Shown here one piece after another: positions 24,434 through 33,995 of a stretch of DNA of 64,000 bases; positions within the stretch are counted from its first letter, which is position 1, and the number at the start of each line of letters is the position of its first letter. The position numbers were made by a program, and so were the translations under genes. The notes under the pieces were generated by a model. That model made no database searches. It saw only the letters and a program-made list of their open reading frames with translations, and had not been told where the DNA came from. Location: positions 280,049-344,048 of the forward strand of contig NZ_VORM01000002.1 of NCBI RefSeq assembly GCF_007997225.1, in the 5' to 3' direction. Origin of the DNA: Subsaximicrobium wynnwilliamsii. GTDB lineage: Bacteria; Bacteroidota; Bacteroidia; Flavobacteriales; Flavobacteriaceae.

Positions 24434-27400
24434 ATGGTAGCTAATTATAAGGAATACAACGACTCACAAAAACCAGCTTTAGATTTACTTCAAAAAATGG
24501 GATGGCAATTCTTATCGTCAGAACAAGTTTTTGAGGCACGAGGCGACATGTACACCAATGTTATTTTAGACGATATCTTAGCACAACAATTGTCTAAAAT
24601 AAACGCTTTTGATTATAAGGGAGCATCCTATAAATTCTCAACTGGTAGTATTCAAGGCGCTATTAATGCACTTAAAAATGTGCCAAACGAAGGTTTAGTG
24701 CAAACTAATGAGCGCGTGTACGACTTAATTACTTTAGGAAAAAGTTTTAACGAAACCGTACAAGGCGATCGTAAAGCTTATACCGTAAATTACATCGACT
24801 GGAAAAATCCAGAAAACAATGTATTCCACGTTACCGAAGAATTTGAAGTAGAAGGCGGTAAAGGAAAACGTCGTCCAGATTTGGTGCTTTTTGTAAATGG
24901 TATTCCGTTTGTAGTTATTGAAAATAAGCGCAGAGATAAAAATGATTCTATAGACGAAGCCATTTCTCAAAACCTAAGAAACCAAAGAGAGAAAGAAGGG
25001 ATTCCAAAATTATTCTATTATGCGCAACTATTATTAGCAGTGCATCCAAACGAAGTCAAATATGGCGCAACAGGTACAGCAGCTAAATTTTGGTCATTTT
25101 GGAAAGAAGATGTAGAAAAGGAAGTCACCAAACTTTTAAAAAAGAAAATAAATCAAACTCCTTCGGAAGACCGTTTAGTTACCGAGCAAGATAAAGGTCT
25201 TTATTCTTTATGCAGTCCAAAACGTTTATTAGATCTAACCTATAAATACATTGTTTTTGATGGTCCCGATAAAAAGATATGTCGTTACCAACAGTATTTT
25301 GCAGTTCAGGATACCATACAGCGTGTAAAATCACGCAACAAGGAAGGCAATCGTCAAGGTGGCGTGATCTGGCACACTACAGGTAGCGGTAAATCTTTAA
25401 CGATGGTGATGCTATCCAAAGCATTAGCCTTAGATACAACCATAGAATCCCCAAGAATTATTATCGTAACCGATAGAATAAGCCTTGACAAACAAATTTT
25501 TAAAACCTTTGTCAATTGTGGTAAACACCTAAAAAAGGCTAAAAGTGGTAACGATTTAATTGAGCTATTACAAGATAAAGGCAACGAGATCATCACAACC
25601 ATTATCGATAAATTTGAAATTGCCACCAAGCGCGCTTCTTTAAAAGATGAATCAAAAAATATTTTTGTATTAGTGGATGAGAGTCACCGTAGCCAATATG
25701 GTTCAGCCCACGCAAATATGAAACGTATTGTTCCCAATGCATCCTACATAGGTTTTACAGGAACACCTTTAATGAAATCCCAAAAAAGCACCTCTAAGAA
25801 ATTTGGTGGCTTTATTCATAAATATACTATAGACCAAGCGGTAAAAGATGGTGCGGTACTTCCGTTATTGTATGAAGGGCGATCGGCAAAACTAAGCATC
25901 AATAAAAAACAAATCGATAAAGGTTTTGAACGCTTGGCAGCACCGCTAAGCGAAGAAGCACAAAAAGATTTAAAAAAGAAGTTTGCCACCATTGCAAAAA
26001 TTTACGAGTCAGACAATGTTATTGAGGAAATCGCTTTTGATATTTCCAAGCATTTTTCTGAAAACTGGAAAGGCACAGGCTTTAAAGCCCAACTTGCAGT
26101 TCCAAAAATTGATACTGCGATTAAATATCAAAAGTACTTTGAAGCGCAATCTAACGAGTCACTAAAAATAAACACAAGAGTCGTTTTTACACCACCAGAC
26201 AGTAGGCAAAATAATGATGATGTTTGGTCAGATTCTACAAGTGAATCTAGAAAATATTGGGAGAAAATACTAGAACGTTTTAATGACCAGGAGGCCTATG
26301 AAACTTATGTTATAGATAGATTTAAAGAGTCAAGTAATGAAGTAGAAATCATAATCGTTGTAAGCAAGCTACTTACAGGTTTTGATGCCCCTAGAAATAC
26401 CGTATTATATTTAGCAAAACCTTTAGTTGCCCACAATTTACTGCAAGCCATAGCGCGTGTAAATAGATTGTTCAGTGGAAAGGAATATGGTCACATCATA
26501 GATTATGTTGGTGTTTTAGGAAAGCTGGATGAAGCGTTAACTGAGTATAGCGCTTTAGAAGATTTTGATGAGGAAGACTTAAAAAACACCGTTGTAGATA
26601 TTAAGGATGAAATCAGAAAACTTCCTGTTCGTCACGCCGAAGTGTGGGATATTTTTAAGGAAGTTTATAATAAAAGTGATATTGAAGCTTTAGAAAGACA
26701 CATTTCAGAAAAAGACTTGCGAGATCAATTTTATGACCGTGTTTCTGCTTTTGCCAGACTATTACAAACAGCATTAGCATCAGATGATTTTTATTCAGAG
26801 TTCAATACCGAACAAATAGGGTTTTATAAAAATGAACTAAAGAAGTTTCAAAGCTTGCGTTTATCGGTTCAATTTAGATATGCCGAAAAGATTTCCTATA
26901 AAGAATATGAGCCAAGAGTTCGTAAATTACTCGACACCTATATAGATGCAGACGAAGTGCAAGTATTGGCTAGAGACGTCAACATATTTGATAAAAACAT
27001 GGTGGAGGAAGCCTTGGAAACCTATGGTAAAACAGCAGCTTCAAAAGCAGACTTTATTGCCAACCAGATGAAAAGAGTGATTACAGAGAATATGGAAAAG
27101 GATGAAGCTTTCTATAAAAAATTCTCTCAACTTATTGAAGATACGATAAACGATTTTTATGACGGACGAATTACTGAAAAAGAGTACCTAGAAGCCATGC
27201 AGAAAACACGCGAAGATTTGGCAAATGGGTATCAAGAAGGAATTCCTGAAGGCTTACAAGACAATCCAAGAGCACGCGCTTTTTATGGTGCATTAAACGA
27301 AGTACTAATCAAAAAGCTTGACAAAGAAATCAGTAAAAAGAAAGTAGCAAAAGCAGGACTTGAAATAGAGGCTATAGTAAACAATCTTATCATAACAGAC

Positions 27401-27553
27401 TGGAAAAAGAATGTAGATATCCAGAATAAAATGGAAAATGAGATTGAAGATTATCTCATAGGTAAAAGAACACAATTTGGAATTGAGATAAGCTTTGATG
27501 AAATTGATTCGATTTTAATTAAATGTTTAAGAGTTGCAAAAAATAATTTCTGA
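24434..27553 (+). CDS. hsdR: type I restriction endonuclease translocase/nuclease subunit
   Basis: 1039-aa motor and nuclease subunit. The N-terminal PD-(D/E)xK nuclease shows RRPDLVLFVNGIPFVVIENK at about residues 146-165 (D149, E163, K165). The SF2 helicase follows with Walker A HTTGSGKS (about 316-323), DEAH-type box VDESH (about 414-418) and motif III YIGFTGTPL, then QAIARVNR of motif VI at about 675. The C-terminal helical domain binds HsdM. With HsdM and HsdS it cuts unmodified DNA after ATP-driven translocation. Its stop overlaps the next start (TGATG). Confidence 0.97.
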   Translation: MVANYKEYNDSQKPALDLLQKMGWQFLSSEQVFEARGDMYTNVILDDILAQQLSKINAFDYKGASYKFSTGSIQGAINALKNVPNEGLVQTNERVYDLITLGKSFNETVQGDRKAYTVNYIDWKNPENNVFHVTEEFEVEGGKGKRRPDLVLFVNGIPFVVIENKRRDKNDSIDEAISQNLRNQREKEGIPKLFYYAQLLLAVHPNEVKYGATGTAAKFWSFWKEDVEKEVTKLLKKKINQTPSEDRLVTEQDKGLYSLCSPKRLLDLTYKYIVFDGPDKKICRYQQYFAVQDTIQRVKSRNKEGNRQGGVIWHTTGSGKSLTMVMLSKALALDTTIESPRIIIVTDRISLDKQIFKTFVNCGKHLKKAKSGNDLIELLQDKGNEIITTIIDKFEIATKRASLKDESKNIFVLVDESHRSQYGSAHANMKRIVPNASYIGFTGTPLMKSQKSTSKKFGGFIHKYTIDQAVKDGAVLPLLYEGRSAKLSINKKQIDKGFERLAAPLSEEAQKDLKKKFATIAKIYESDNVIEEIAFDISKHFSENWKGTGFKAQLAVPKIDTAIKYQKYFEAQSNESLKINTRVVFTPPDSRQNNDDVWSDSTSESRKYWEKILERFNDQEAYETYVIDRFKESSNEVEIIIVVSKLLTGFDAPRNTVLYLAKPLVAHNLLQAIARVNRLFSGKEYGHIIDYVGVLGKLDEALTEYSALEDFDEEDLKNTVVDIKDEIRKLPVRHAEVWDIFKEVYNKSDIEALERHISEKDLRDQFYDRVSAFARLLQTALASDDFYSEFNTEQIGFYKNELKKFQSLRLSVQFRYAEKISYKEYEPRVRKLLDTYIDADEVQVLARDVNIFDKNMVEEALETYGKTAASKADFIANQMKRVITENMEKDEAFYKKFSQLIEDTINDFYDGRITEKEYLEAMQKTREDLANGYQEGIPEGLQDNPRARAFYGALNEVLIKKLDKEISKKKVAKAGLEIEAIVNNLIITDWKKNVDIQNKMENEIEDYLIGKRTQFGIEISFDEIDSILIKCLRVAKNNF

Positions 27554-28254
27554 TGCATAAAATACAATACGGTAGTCAAGAAATTTTCTATGAATTAAAA
27601 AGATCCAATCGAAAAACATTAGGAATTGAGGTTCATCCAGATAGTTCAGTTCACATTATAGCGCCAACCGAAAGTTCATTTCAAGATATTGAGCAAAAAG
27701 TAGAAAAACGAGCAAAGTGGATTGTAAAACAACAAGCCTATTTTGAGCAGTTTTTACCACGTACACCAGAGCGGAACTATGTTTCTGGTGAAACGCATTA
27801 TTATCTAGGGAAATCTTACCTTTTAAAAGTTACTCTTGGAATAGAAAATCAAGTCAAACTTAAAGGGGGGAAGCTTGAAGTAGTTTGTAAAAATGAAATA
27901 AAACAAGAACAGGTTAAAAAACTATTGGCGCATTGGTATTACGTACATGCTGAAAAAAAATTTAGTTCGATAGCCATAGACGCTTATTCAAAATTTAAAG
28001 AGTATGATTTCAATATGCCTGAAATTGAAATTAGAAGAATGGCAAAACGCTGGGGAAGCTGTAATACAATTGATAAAGTAATCTTAAATCCAGAAATTAT
28101 AAAAGCATCTTCAAAATGTATCGAATATGTATTAATACACGAAATGTGTCATTTGGTGGTTACTAATCATAACAAAGAATTCTATAATACACTAGGTTCA
28201 ATAATGCCAACTTGGAAAAAATGGAAAGATAGATTAGAGCAGAAGTTAGCTTAA
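27553..28254 (+). CDS. YgjP-like zinc metallopeptidase (DUF45, SprT-like)
   Basis: 233-aa protein of the YgjP/DUF45 family: RRMAKRWGSCNTIDKVILNP, then the zinc site LIHEMCHLVVTNHNKEF (H196, E197, H200 and the downstream H207 region). The N-terminal half is the usual beta-rich segment. Genes of this family are often found directly after hsdR; their role in restriction is unknown, perhaps proteolysis of the complex (inference). Start and hsdR stop overlap by one base. Confidence 0.9.
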   Translation: MHKIQYGSQEIFYELKRSNRKTLGIEVHPDSSVHIIAPTESSFQDIEQKVEKRAKWIVKQQAYFEQFLPRTPERNYVSGETHYYLGKSYLLKVTLGIENQVKLKGGKLEVVCKNEIKQEQVKKLLAHWYYVHAEKKFSSIAIDAYSKFKEYDFNMPEIEIRRMAKRWGSCNTIDKVILNPEIIKASSKCIEYVLIHEMCHLVVTNHNKEFYNTLGSIMPTWKKWKDRLEQKLA

Positions 28255-28442
28255 TCCCACACTTGCAGCACATCCTTATTCCCTATTTCCGCAAAAGCTA
28301 CATTCACTCAATAGTAAGAGCTCCCGGTTCTGTGCAATACTCTTTATGTCCATTTCGAACCTGCCTATCGGTCAGGCGCTACATTAACACAAACAGTATT
28401 TTCTGCCATGCCCAAAGACCTTTAAAATTTAAGTTTTCGAAC
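28255..28442. other. right end of island B, no gene seen
   Basis: The stretch after the YgjP gene has no sound frame; a nominal 92-codon frame runs into the repeat and is rejected. Confidence 0.4.
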
Positions 28443-28572
28443 CGTTTTTTTGTTTGTATGATTTTCAAAGCGGCGCTTTGCTGGACCACCGCAGGTAATC
28501 CTGGAGTTTTCAATTGCTACAATGAATCTAATCTAGCTTGAGCGTTTTTTTGTTTGTATTATTTTCCAAGCT
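28443..28572 (+). repeat. 100-bp tandem repeat array 3 (about 1.3 copies)
   Basis: The unit is joined at CGTTTTTTTGTTTG (28443), runs in full, and a second unit begins with CTTGAGCG at 28537 and breaks off near TTGTATTATTTTCC (about 28566), inside a truncated toxin gene. It has the same sequence and orientation as the arrays at 11167 and 16862. Confidence 0.9.
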
Positions 28573-28763
28573 TTACTTAATGAAGTACCGCCTTTGAAAA
28601 CGAGATGGTTTCCAATCTCCATTCCAAACAAAACTTTTAGAACAAGATGTACCCACCAATCTTTTTCTACGGCATAAGCTGGTATTCCCGTATTAATTGA
28701 AGTCTGATTAAATATTTCAATTCTATCTTTTTTTGAAAGTAGTGCAAAGTTAATTTTTGTCAT
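28533..28763 (-). pseudogene. truncated AbiEii-type nucleotidyltransferase toxin
   Basis: The first 66 or so codons match the start of AbiEii/DUF1814 toxins: PAYAVEKDWWVHLVLKVLF then HLVFKGGTSLSKAWK, the last being the GG(S/T)-containing nucleotidyltransferase start. After KAWK the frame enters the 100-bp repeat (IIQTKKRSS) and stops. Intact toxins are roughly four times longer, and the catalytic DxD region is gone. It overlaps the antitoxin gene by 14 bases, the usual toxin-antitoxin arrangement. Confidence 0.85.
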
Positions 28764-29358
28764 TGTTTAATGCTTTACTCATTGTTTTTTTAATCCAAAC
28801 TGGAGCAAGTTTTATATCGTGTTTCAAATTCGTTTCTGATTCCTCTTGTAATAATTCTAATATTTTGAGTTCTTCATCATGAGTTACTTTTCCTTTTCCT
28901 ATGGATCTTAAAGCTTGTATAACTAAACTACTTATTTTACCTATGGCTTTTAAATTTTTAGGTGTTGTGCGTTTAAGCTTTATAGCTTGCTTCCCTATCT
29001 GTATTTCTCTAGGTGCTCCATCAGTTAAAAAAGTTAGTTTTAGGGGAATTTGCTGACTAATTCCTAATGCATGTAAGGCATAAATTCCGGTTGGAACTAT
29101 TTTTATCCGATCTCTTTGAGCAATGCCGTAAGCGACTTCTTCGGCAGTTGGTAAAATTCCACCTATTAGACTATTATTTTTAGGACGCACATATATGCCT
29201 TGTGCAATTCTAGTAATAAAACTATCCTTAAAAAGTCTATGTAATGCTAAGCGTACAGCTTCTGAAGAACCAATATCATTAAAATCCTCAGGGAATAACA
29301 ATGTACCATCTTTTTGAGATATTATTTTTCGCTTAATTTTATCTTCTATGCTTATCAT
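28750..29358 (-). CDS. AbiEi-like antitoxin (DUF6088 type)
   Basis: 202-aa protein with an N-terminal winged helix (DKIKRKIISQKDGTLLFPED, EAVRLALHRLFKDSFITRIA, QGIYVRPK) and the C-terminal domain TYPICAL of the group (PTAEEVAYGIAQRDRIKIVP, ALHALGISQQIPLKLTFLTDG). In the AbiE family this protein both represses the operon and neutralises the nucleotidyltransferase toxin. ATG 29358 is chosen; the 31 residues before it contain no family feature. Its partner gene is truncated by the repeat array, so it is now an orphan. Confidence 0.85.
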   Translation of the reverse strand: MISIEDKIKRKIISQKDGTLLFPEDFNDIGSSEAVRLALHRLFKDSFITRIAQGIYVRPKNNSLIGGILPTAEEVAYGIAQRDRIKIVPTGIYALHALGISQQIPLKLTFLTDGAPREIQIGKQAIKLKRTTPKNLKAIGKISSLVIQALRSIGKGKVTHDEELKILELLQEESETNLKHDIKLAPVWIKKTMSKALNNDKN

Positions 29359-29838
29359 TTGTGTTTGTGGCGGAATAATTTGTAACAAATATATGTGTAA
29401 TTTGTTACAAAAATTATTTTCAACCCCGAAGTCTCGTGAGGAGCTCTGCATGAACGCTGCGAATCCAGTATGATAGCTAAGCTATTCAATTTCAATCTTA
29501 CTTGAATCAAGACACTTGGATTTCTAAATGTCTAAACCGAAGTTTCTTTGTGGCGCGCAACTCAAGCTTGATCCTATTCAATCTTAGTCATGTAAGCGTC
29601 TTAAATCGCAAGTTTTATTGTTTTAAAACGCCAATCTTCGCATAAAAAGTCTCAATGCCATAGTCTTTGGAAAGGGTAGTCACGATTGAGCTAGTGTTGT
29701 CATTTATCCCGAAAAAAATCTTGAATCCTATTCTTTTAAAGTTAAGTTAAATAAAAATCAAGATTCCGCGCTTCTAATATTTTAAAATTAGATTTGTGTC
29801 ATTGGGAAGTACTCTTAACTACCACACATCTCCTTTTA
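29359..29838. other. intergenic region between the island side and the RND operon
   Basis: About 480 bases. On the minus side it must hold the abiE promoter; TGTAACAAAT and ATTTGTTACA (29384-29410) form an inverted repeat overlapping that promoter, likely the AbiEi operator. Toward the RND operon I see no gene and no certain promoter. Confidence 0.5.
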
Positions 29839-30897
29839 ATGAAAAAAAGATACATTGTTTTCACGCTTATCGTATGTGGAATAATTGCGCTCATTGCTTA
29901 TAGGATAAGCGCGAACTCCAAAATCAATAACCCAAAAAATGAAAAAAAGACGGTCAATGTGATGGGCGTTGAGGGACAAGTGCTTGAAGCGCAGAAATTT
30001 GCAGATAATCTCACACTTTCTGGAACTTTGGAGGCCAATGAGGAAATTGAAATACGCAGCGAAATTTCGGGTATTGTTGAAAGTATTAATTTTGACGAAG
30101 GTGCTAAAGTCTCAAAAGGGCAAATACTGTTTCGCGTGAATGATATCGAGCTTCGTGCGCAATTGTCTAAAGTGCAAACAGCGCAGCAACTGGCTTCCGA
30201 AAACCAAAGACGCGCGAAACTTTTATTGGAAAAACAGGCCATAAGTCAGGAGGAATTTGACGTGTCTAAGGCCGATTTTGAATCTGCTCGTGCCGAATCG
30301 CAGCTCATTGCCGCCCAATTATCAAAAACAACCGTACGCGCTCCGTTTTCTGGCACTATTGGTCTGCGCTCTATTTCTAAAGGTACCTACGTGACTCCTG
30401 CAACACCAATCGCTAATTTGGTCAATACAAGTCAGTTGAAAATCACTTTTGCCATTCCAGAAAAATATGTCTCCCGAATGTACGCGGGCAGTCCTTTGAC
30501 CTTTACAACCTCTAATTCCAAGATAGTATATAACGCTACAATTTACGCCATTGAACCTCAGGTTGACATTGCAACTCGCACTTTAAAGATGAGAGCATTG
30601 GCCGATAATAAGGAAGGTAAGTTATATCCAGGCACTTTTGCCAATGTCACGTTGCCGCTTGAGACGGTCAACGACGCGCTTCTCGTGCCTACAGAAGCTT
30701 TGATTCCCATTCAAAACGGTAAAAAGATATTTGTGTCTAGAGGCGGAAAAGCAAAGGAAGTTATGGTGGAAACCGGCGCGCGAACAGATAGTGTGGCGCG
30801 TGTACTCACAGGACTTAAGGTAGGGGATACCATTTTGACATCGGGTGTGATGTCGCTCAAAAATGGAACACCAGTTAAAGTGAATCTAACCAATTAA
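29839..30897 (+). CDS. RND efflux periplasmic adaptor (membrane fusion protein)
   Basis: 352-aa adaptor of the HlyD/AcrA type. An N-terminal membrane anchor (MKKRYIVFTLIVCGIIALIA-like) is followed by the first lipoyl half (ISGIVESINFDEGAKVSKGQ), an alpha-helical hairpin (about 85-135), the second lipoyl half VRAPFSGTIGLRSISKGTYV, beta-barrel and membrane-proximal domains. ATG 29839 is chosen since the upstream 15 residues do not fit. It links the inner-membrane pump and TolC-like channel encoded immediately downstream. Substrate unknown. Confidence 0.95.
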   Translation: MKKRYIVFTLIVCGIIALIAYRISANSKINNPKNEKKTVNVMGVEGQVLEAQKFADNLTLSGTLEANEEIEIRSEISGIVESINFDEGAKVSKGQILFRVNDIELRAQLSKVQTAQQLASENQRRAKLLLEKQAISQEEFDVSKADFESARAESQLIAAQLSKTTVRAPFSGTIGLRSISKGTYVTPATPIANLVNTSQLKITFAIPEKYVSRMYAGSPLTFTTSNSKIVYNATIYAIEPQVDIATRTLKMRALADNKEGKLYPGTFANVTLPLETVNDALLVPTEALIPIQNGKKIFVSRGGKAKEVMVETGARTDSVARVLTGLKVGDTILTSGVMSLKNGTPVKVNLTN

Positions 30898-30905
30898 TTA
30901 AACTG

Positions 30906-33900
30906 ATGAGTTTATCTACCTTAAGTATAAAACGTCCCGTGCTCACGATTGTCATGAATTTGACGCTCGTGCTTTTCGGGATTATTGGCTTTACATATCT
31001 TGGCGTTAGGGAATTCCCATCCATTGATCCTGCACAAATATCGGTAAGTACCAGTTATTCGGGTGCCAATGCCGATATTATTGAATCCCAAATTACAGAA
31101 CCGCTCGAAAAATCCATAAATGGGATTGATGGCATTAGAAACATGACTTCTTCCAGTAACCAAGGGTCTAGCCGTATTAATATAGAATTCAATCTCGATA
31201 AAAATCTCGAGGAAGCCGCTAACGATGTTCGTGATAAAGTCTCTCAGGCGGTAAGGAGCTTGCCGCAGGATATTGATGCACCACCCGTGGTTTCAAAGGC
31301 TGATGCCGATTCCCGTGCCATCATTTCAATGACGGTTCAGAGTGATAATAAAAACATTTTGGAACTTACAGATTATGCCGATAATGTGCTCGCACAACGT
31401 TTGCAAACCATTCCTGGGGTAAGTAGTGTCCAAATTTGGGGGCAGCGTCGCTATGCCATGCGCATGTGGATTGACCCCATCAAGTTGGCCTCTTATGGCG
31501 TGACGGTTGCAGAAGTGAGGGAAGCTTTATTATCACAAAATGTCGAATTGCCTTCAGGAAAGCTAACCGGTGCAAATACGGAATTGACCGTAAAAACCAT
31601 AGGCAACCTTTCTAACGAAGAAGAGTTCAACGACATTATCATAACCTCTGAAGGCGGAAGAGTGGTGCGCTTCAGTGATGTTGGTAGGGCTACTTTGGAA
31701 GCCGAGAATATGGAAACCAAGTTGAGCGATTCTGGTCAACCCATGGTCGCTTTGGCCATCGTACCTCAGCCTGGAGCGAATTATGTGGCCATTGCCGATG
31801 ATTTTTATGCTGAATTTGAGAAACTCAAGGAAGCTCTGCCCGAAGATTTTAAATTAAACGTCGTTATTGACGATACACTCTTTGTCAAGCGCGCCATCAC
31901 TGAAGTGGTCGAGACCCTTGGCATTTCTATAGTTTTGGTTATTTTAGTCATCTTTTTCTTTTTTAGAAACTGGTCCATGGCGCTGCGTCCGCTTATCGAT
32001 ATTCCGGTATCATTGATTGCCACGTTTTTTATCATGTGGATGTTCGGTTTTTCCATTAATGTATTAACGCTGCTTGCGATTGTATTGGCCACGGGTTTGG
32101 TGGTGGATGATGGGATTGTGGTCACAGAAAATATCTATAAAAAAGTAGAGGAGGGCATGTCGCCCATTGAAGCAGCTATAAAAGGGTCTAATGAGATTTT
32201 TATGGCGGTTATTTCCATTTCGGTCACCTTGGCAGCAGTATTTCTGCCGGTAATCTTTCTTGAGGGTTTTGTGGGGCGTTTATTTCGGGAATTTGGCATT
32301 GTCATTGGGGCTGCGGTATTGATTTCAGCATTTGTGTCTTTGTCATTAACTCCCATGCTGAATGCTTACATGATGAAGCCCGGGAAACAGAACCAGACAA
32401 AATTTTATCGGGTTACGGAAGGCTATTTTGTAAAAATGAATAAAGCCTATGCGAGTTCACTTGGTAAATTCATGAAGAATAAATGGTGGAGTTTCCCGGT
32501 TTTGATCGTCTGCATCGTTATGATCGGGGTGTTCTACAGTTTGCTTCAGAAGGAAACTGCTCCCTATGATGATAGAAGTTATATTCGTCTTAGCGTTTCT
32601 GCCCCAGAGGGTGCGTCTTACGATTATATGGACCGTTTTATGAATGAAATTACGGAGCTCATCAACGATTCCATCCCTGAAAAGAAAGTGAGTTTGATCA
32701 TTACGTCTCCAGGTTGGGGATCTTCGTCGGTCAATAGTGGGCTCGCCATTATTTCATTGGTAGACCCTAGTGACCGGGAACGCTCGCAGAAGGAAATCGC
32801 TGAAGATCTTACCAAATGGACCAGAACTTTTGAAAACGCCCGCACAAGTGTTTCTGAATCGCCAACCATTGCGGTCAATAGAAGAGGTGGGATGCCTATT
32901 CAATACATCGTTCAAGCACCTAATTTTGAAAAGCTGAAAGAGAAGATTCCTCTGTTCATGGAAGAAGCTGAAAACAATGCTGTGTTCGCCAATACAGACG
33001 TGGATTTGAAGTTCAATAAGCCTGAAATTTACGTGACCATTGATCGCAATAAAGCCAAGAGTCTAGGGGTTTCAGTGTTGGATGTGGCGCAAACCTTGCA
33101 ATTGGCGTTAAGCGGTCAGCGTTTTGGCTATTTCATGATGAATGGTAAGCAATATCAGGTCATAGGACAATTTGATCAAAAGGACAGAAATGCCCCTATG
33201 GACCTGAAGTCGATGTTTGTTAAAAACGATAAAGGGGAATTGATCCAGATGGATAATTTGGTCACTACGGAAGAACAAAGCAGTCCGCCACAACTCTTTC
33301 ACAACAACCGCTATATGTCTGCAACGGTGTCTGCAAGTTTGGCGCCTGGCATGAGTATCAACGATGGTATTGAAGCCATGGAATCTATAAGGGATAAAGT
33401 TTTGGACGATTCCTTTACCACAGATTTGGGCGGGGAATCCCGAGATTTTGTTGAAAGTAGTTCCAACACGCTTTTTGCATTTGGCTTGGCACTATTGCTC
33501 ATATTCCTGATTTTAGCGGCGCAGTTCGAAAGTTTTATAGATCCGTTTGTGATTATCCTAACGGTGCCTATGGCGGTTGCAGGAGCCCTATTTTCACTTT
33601 GGTTATTTGGACAGACTTGGAATATCTTTAGTCAAATTGGTACCATCATGCTCATTGGGCTGGTCACAAAAAACGGGATCCTCATTGTGGAGTTTGCCAA
33701 CCAACTGCGGGAAGAAGGCTTGAGTAAACACCAAGCCATCATGAAGGCTTCAGAGTCCAGATTGCGTCCAATTTTGATGACGAGTTTAACCATTGCTTTG
33801 GGGGCATTGCCCATTGCACTGTCTTTGGGTGCTGCTTCTACAAGCCGTATTGGTATGGGGGTTGTTATTATTGGAGGCACCATGTTTTCATTGGTGTTGA

Positions 33901-33995
33901 CCTTGTTTGTCATCCCATCCATTTATATGTTATGGAGTAGAGAAAAGAAAAAACGCCCAGAATTTGATAAAATCGATAGTTATGAAGCCGTATAA
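30906..33995 (+). CDS. RND efflux pump, inner-membrane transporter (AcrB/MexF type)
   Basis: 1029-aa proton-driven exporter of the HAE1-RND family. Twelve membrane segments and two large periplasmic loops are evident. The TM4 proton-relay motif LATGLVVDDGIVVTENIY (aspartates near residues 401-402) is present, as is FREFGIVIGAAVLISAFVSL. The second half shows GLVTKNGILIVEFANQLRE. It starts 8 bases after the adaptor gene. Likely substrates are drugs or lipophilic toxins, but the sequence does not tell. Confidence 0.96.
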   Translation: MSLSTLSIKRPVLTIVMNLTLVLFGIIGFTYLGVREFPSIDPAQISVSTSYSGANADIIESQITEPLEKSINGIDGIRNMTSSSNQGSSRINIEFNLDKNLEEAANDVRDKVSQAVRSLPQDIDAPPVVSKADADSRAIISMTVQSDNKNILELTDYADNVLAQRLQTIPGVSSVQIWGQRRYAMRMWIDPIKLASYGVTVAEVREALLSQNVELPSGKLTGANTELTVKTIGNLSNEEEFNDIIITSEGGRVVRFSDVGRATLEAENMETKLSDSGQPMVALAIVPQPGANYVAIADDFYAEFEKLKEALPEDFKLNVVIDDTLFVKRAITEVVETLGISIVLVILVIFFFFRNWSMALRPLIDIPVSLIATFFIMWMFGFSINVLTLLAIVLATGLVVDDGIVVTENIYKKVEEGMSPIEAAIKGSNEIFMAVISISVTLAAVFLPVIFLEGFVGRLFREFGIVIGAAVLISAFVSLSLTPMLNAYMMKPGKQNQTKFYRVTEGYFVKMNKAYASSLGKFMKNKWWSFPVLIVCIVMIGVFYSLLQKETAPYDDRSYIRLSVSAPEGASYDYMDRFMNEITELINDSIPEKKVSLIITSPGWGSSSVNSGLAIISLVDPSDRERSQKEIAEDLTKWTRTFENARTSVSESPTIAVNRRGGMPIQYIVQAPNFEKLKEKIPLFMEEAENNAVFANTDVDLKFNKPEIYVTIDRNKAKSLGVSVLDVAQTLQLALSGQRFGYFMMNGKQYQVIGQFDQKDRNAPMDLKSMFVKNDKGELIQMDNLVTTEEQSSPPQLFHNNRYMSATVSASLAPGMSINDGIEAMESIRDKVLDDSFTTDLGGESRDFVESSSNTLFAFGLALLLIFLILAAQFESFIDPFVIILTVPMAVAGALFSLWLFGQTWNIFSQIGTIMLIGLVTKNGILIVEFANQLREEGLSKHQAIMKASESRLRPILMTSLTIALGALPIALSLGAASTSRIGMGVVIIGGTMFSLVLTLFVIPSIYMLWSREKKKRPEFDKIDSYEAV

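Larger units (their letters stand above)
17226..28442. mobile_element. genomic island B (type I restriction-modification island)
   Basis: About 11 kb lying between two arrays of the same 100-bp repeat (16862-17220 and 28443-28572). It holds an XRE regulator, an extended hsd operon and nothing housekeeping. No integrase is encoded, so it may have moved with island A's recombinase or by recombination between repeats. The exact ends are uncertain. Confidence 0.65.

Noticed and set aside
28263..28541. 92-codon frame ending in the repeat
   Set aside because: Second half is repeat sequence translated; first half has no coding character.
33907..33981. Longer N-terminus for the TolC-family gene
   Set aside because: Lies within the RND pump gene and precedes a normal signal peptide at 33982.
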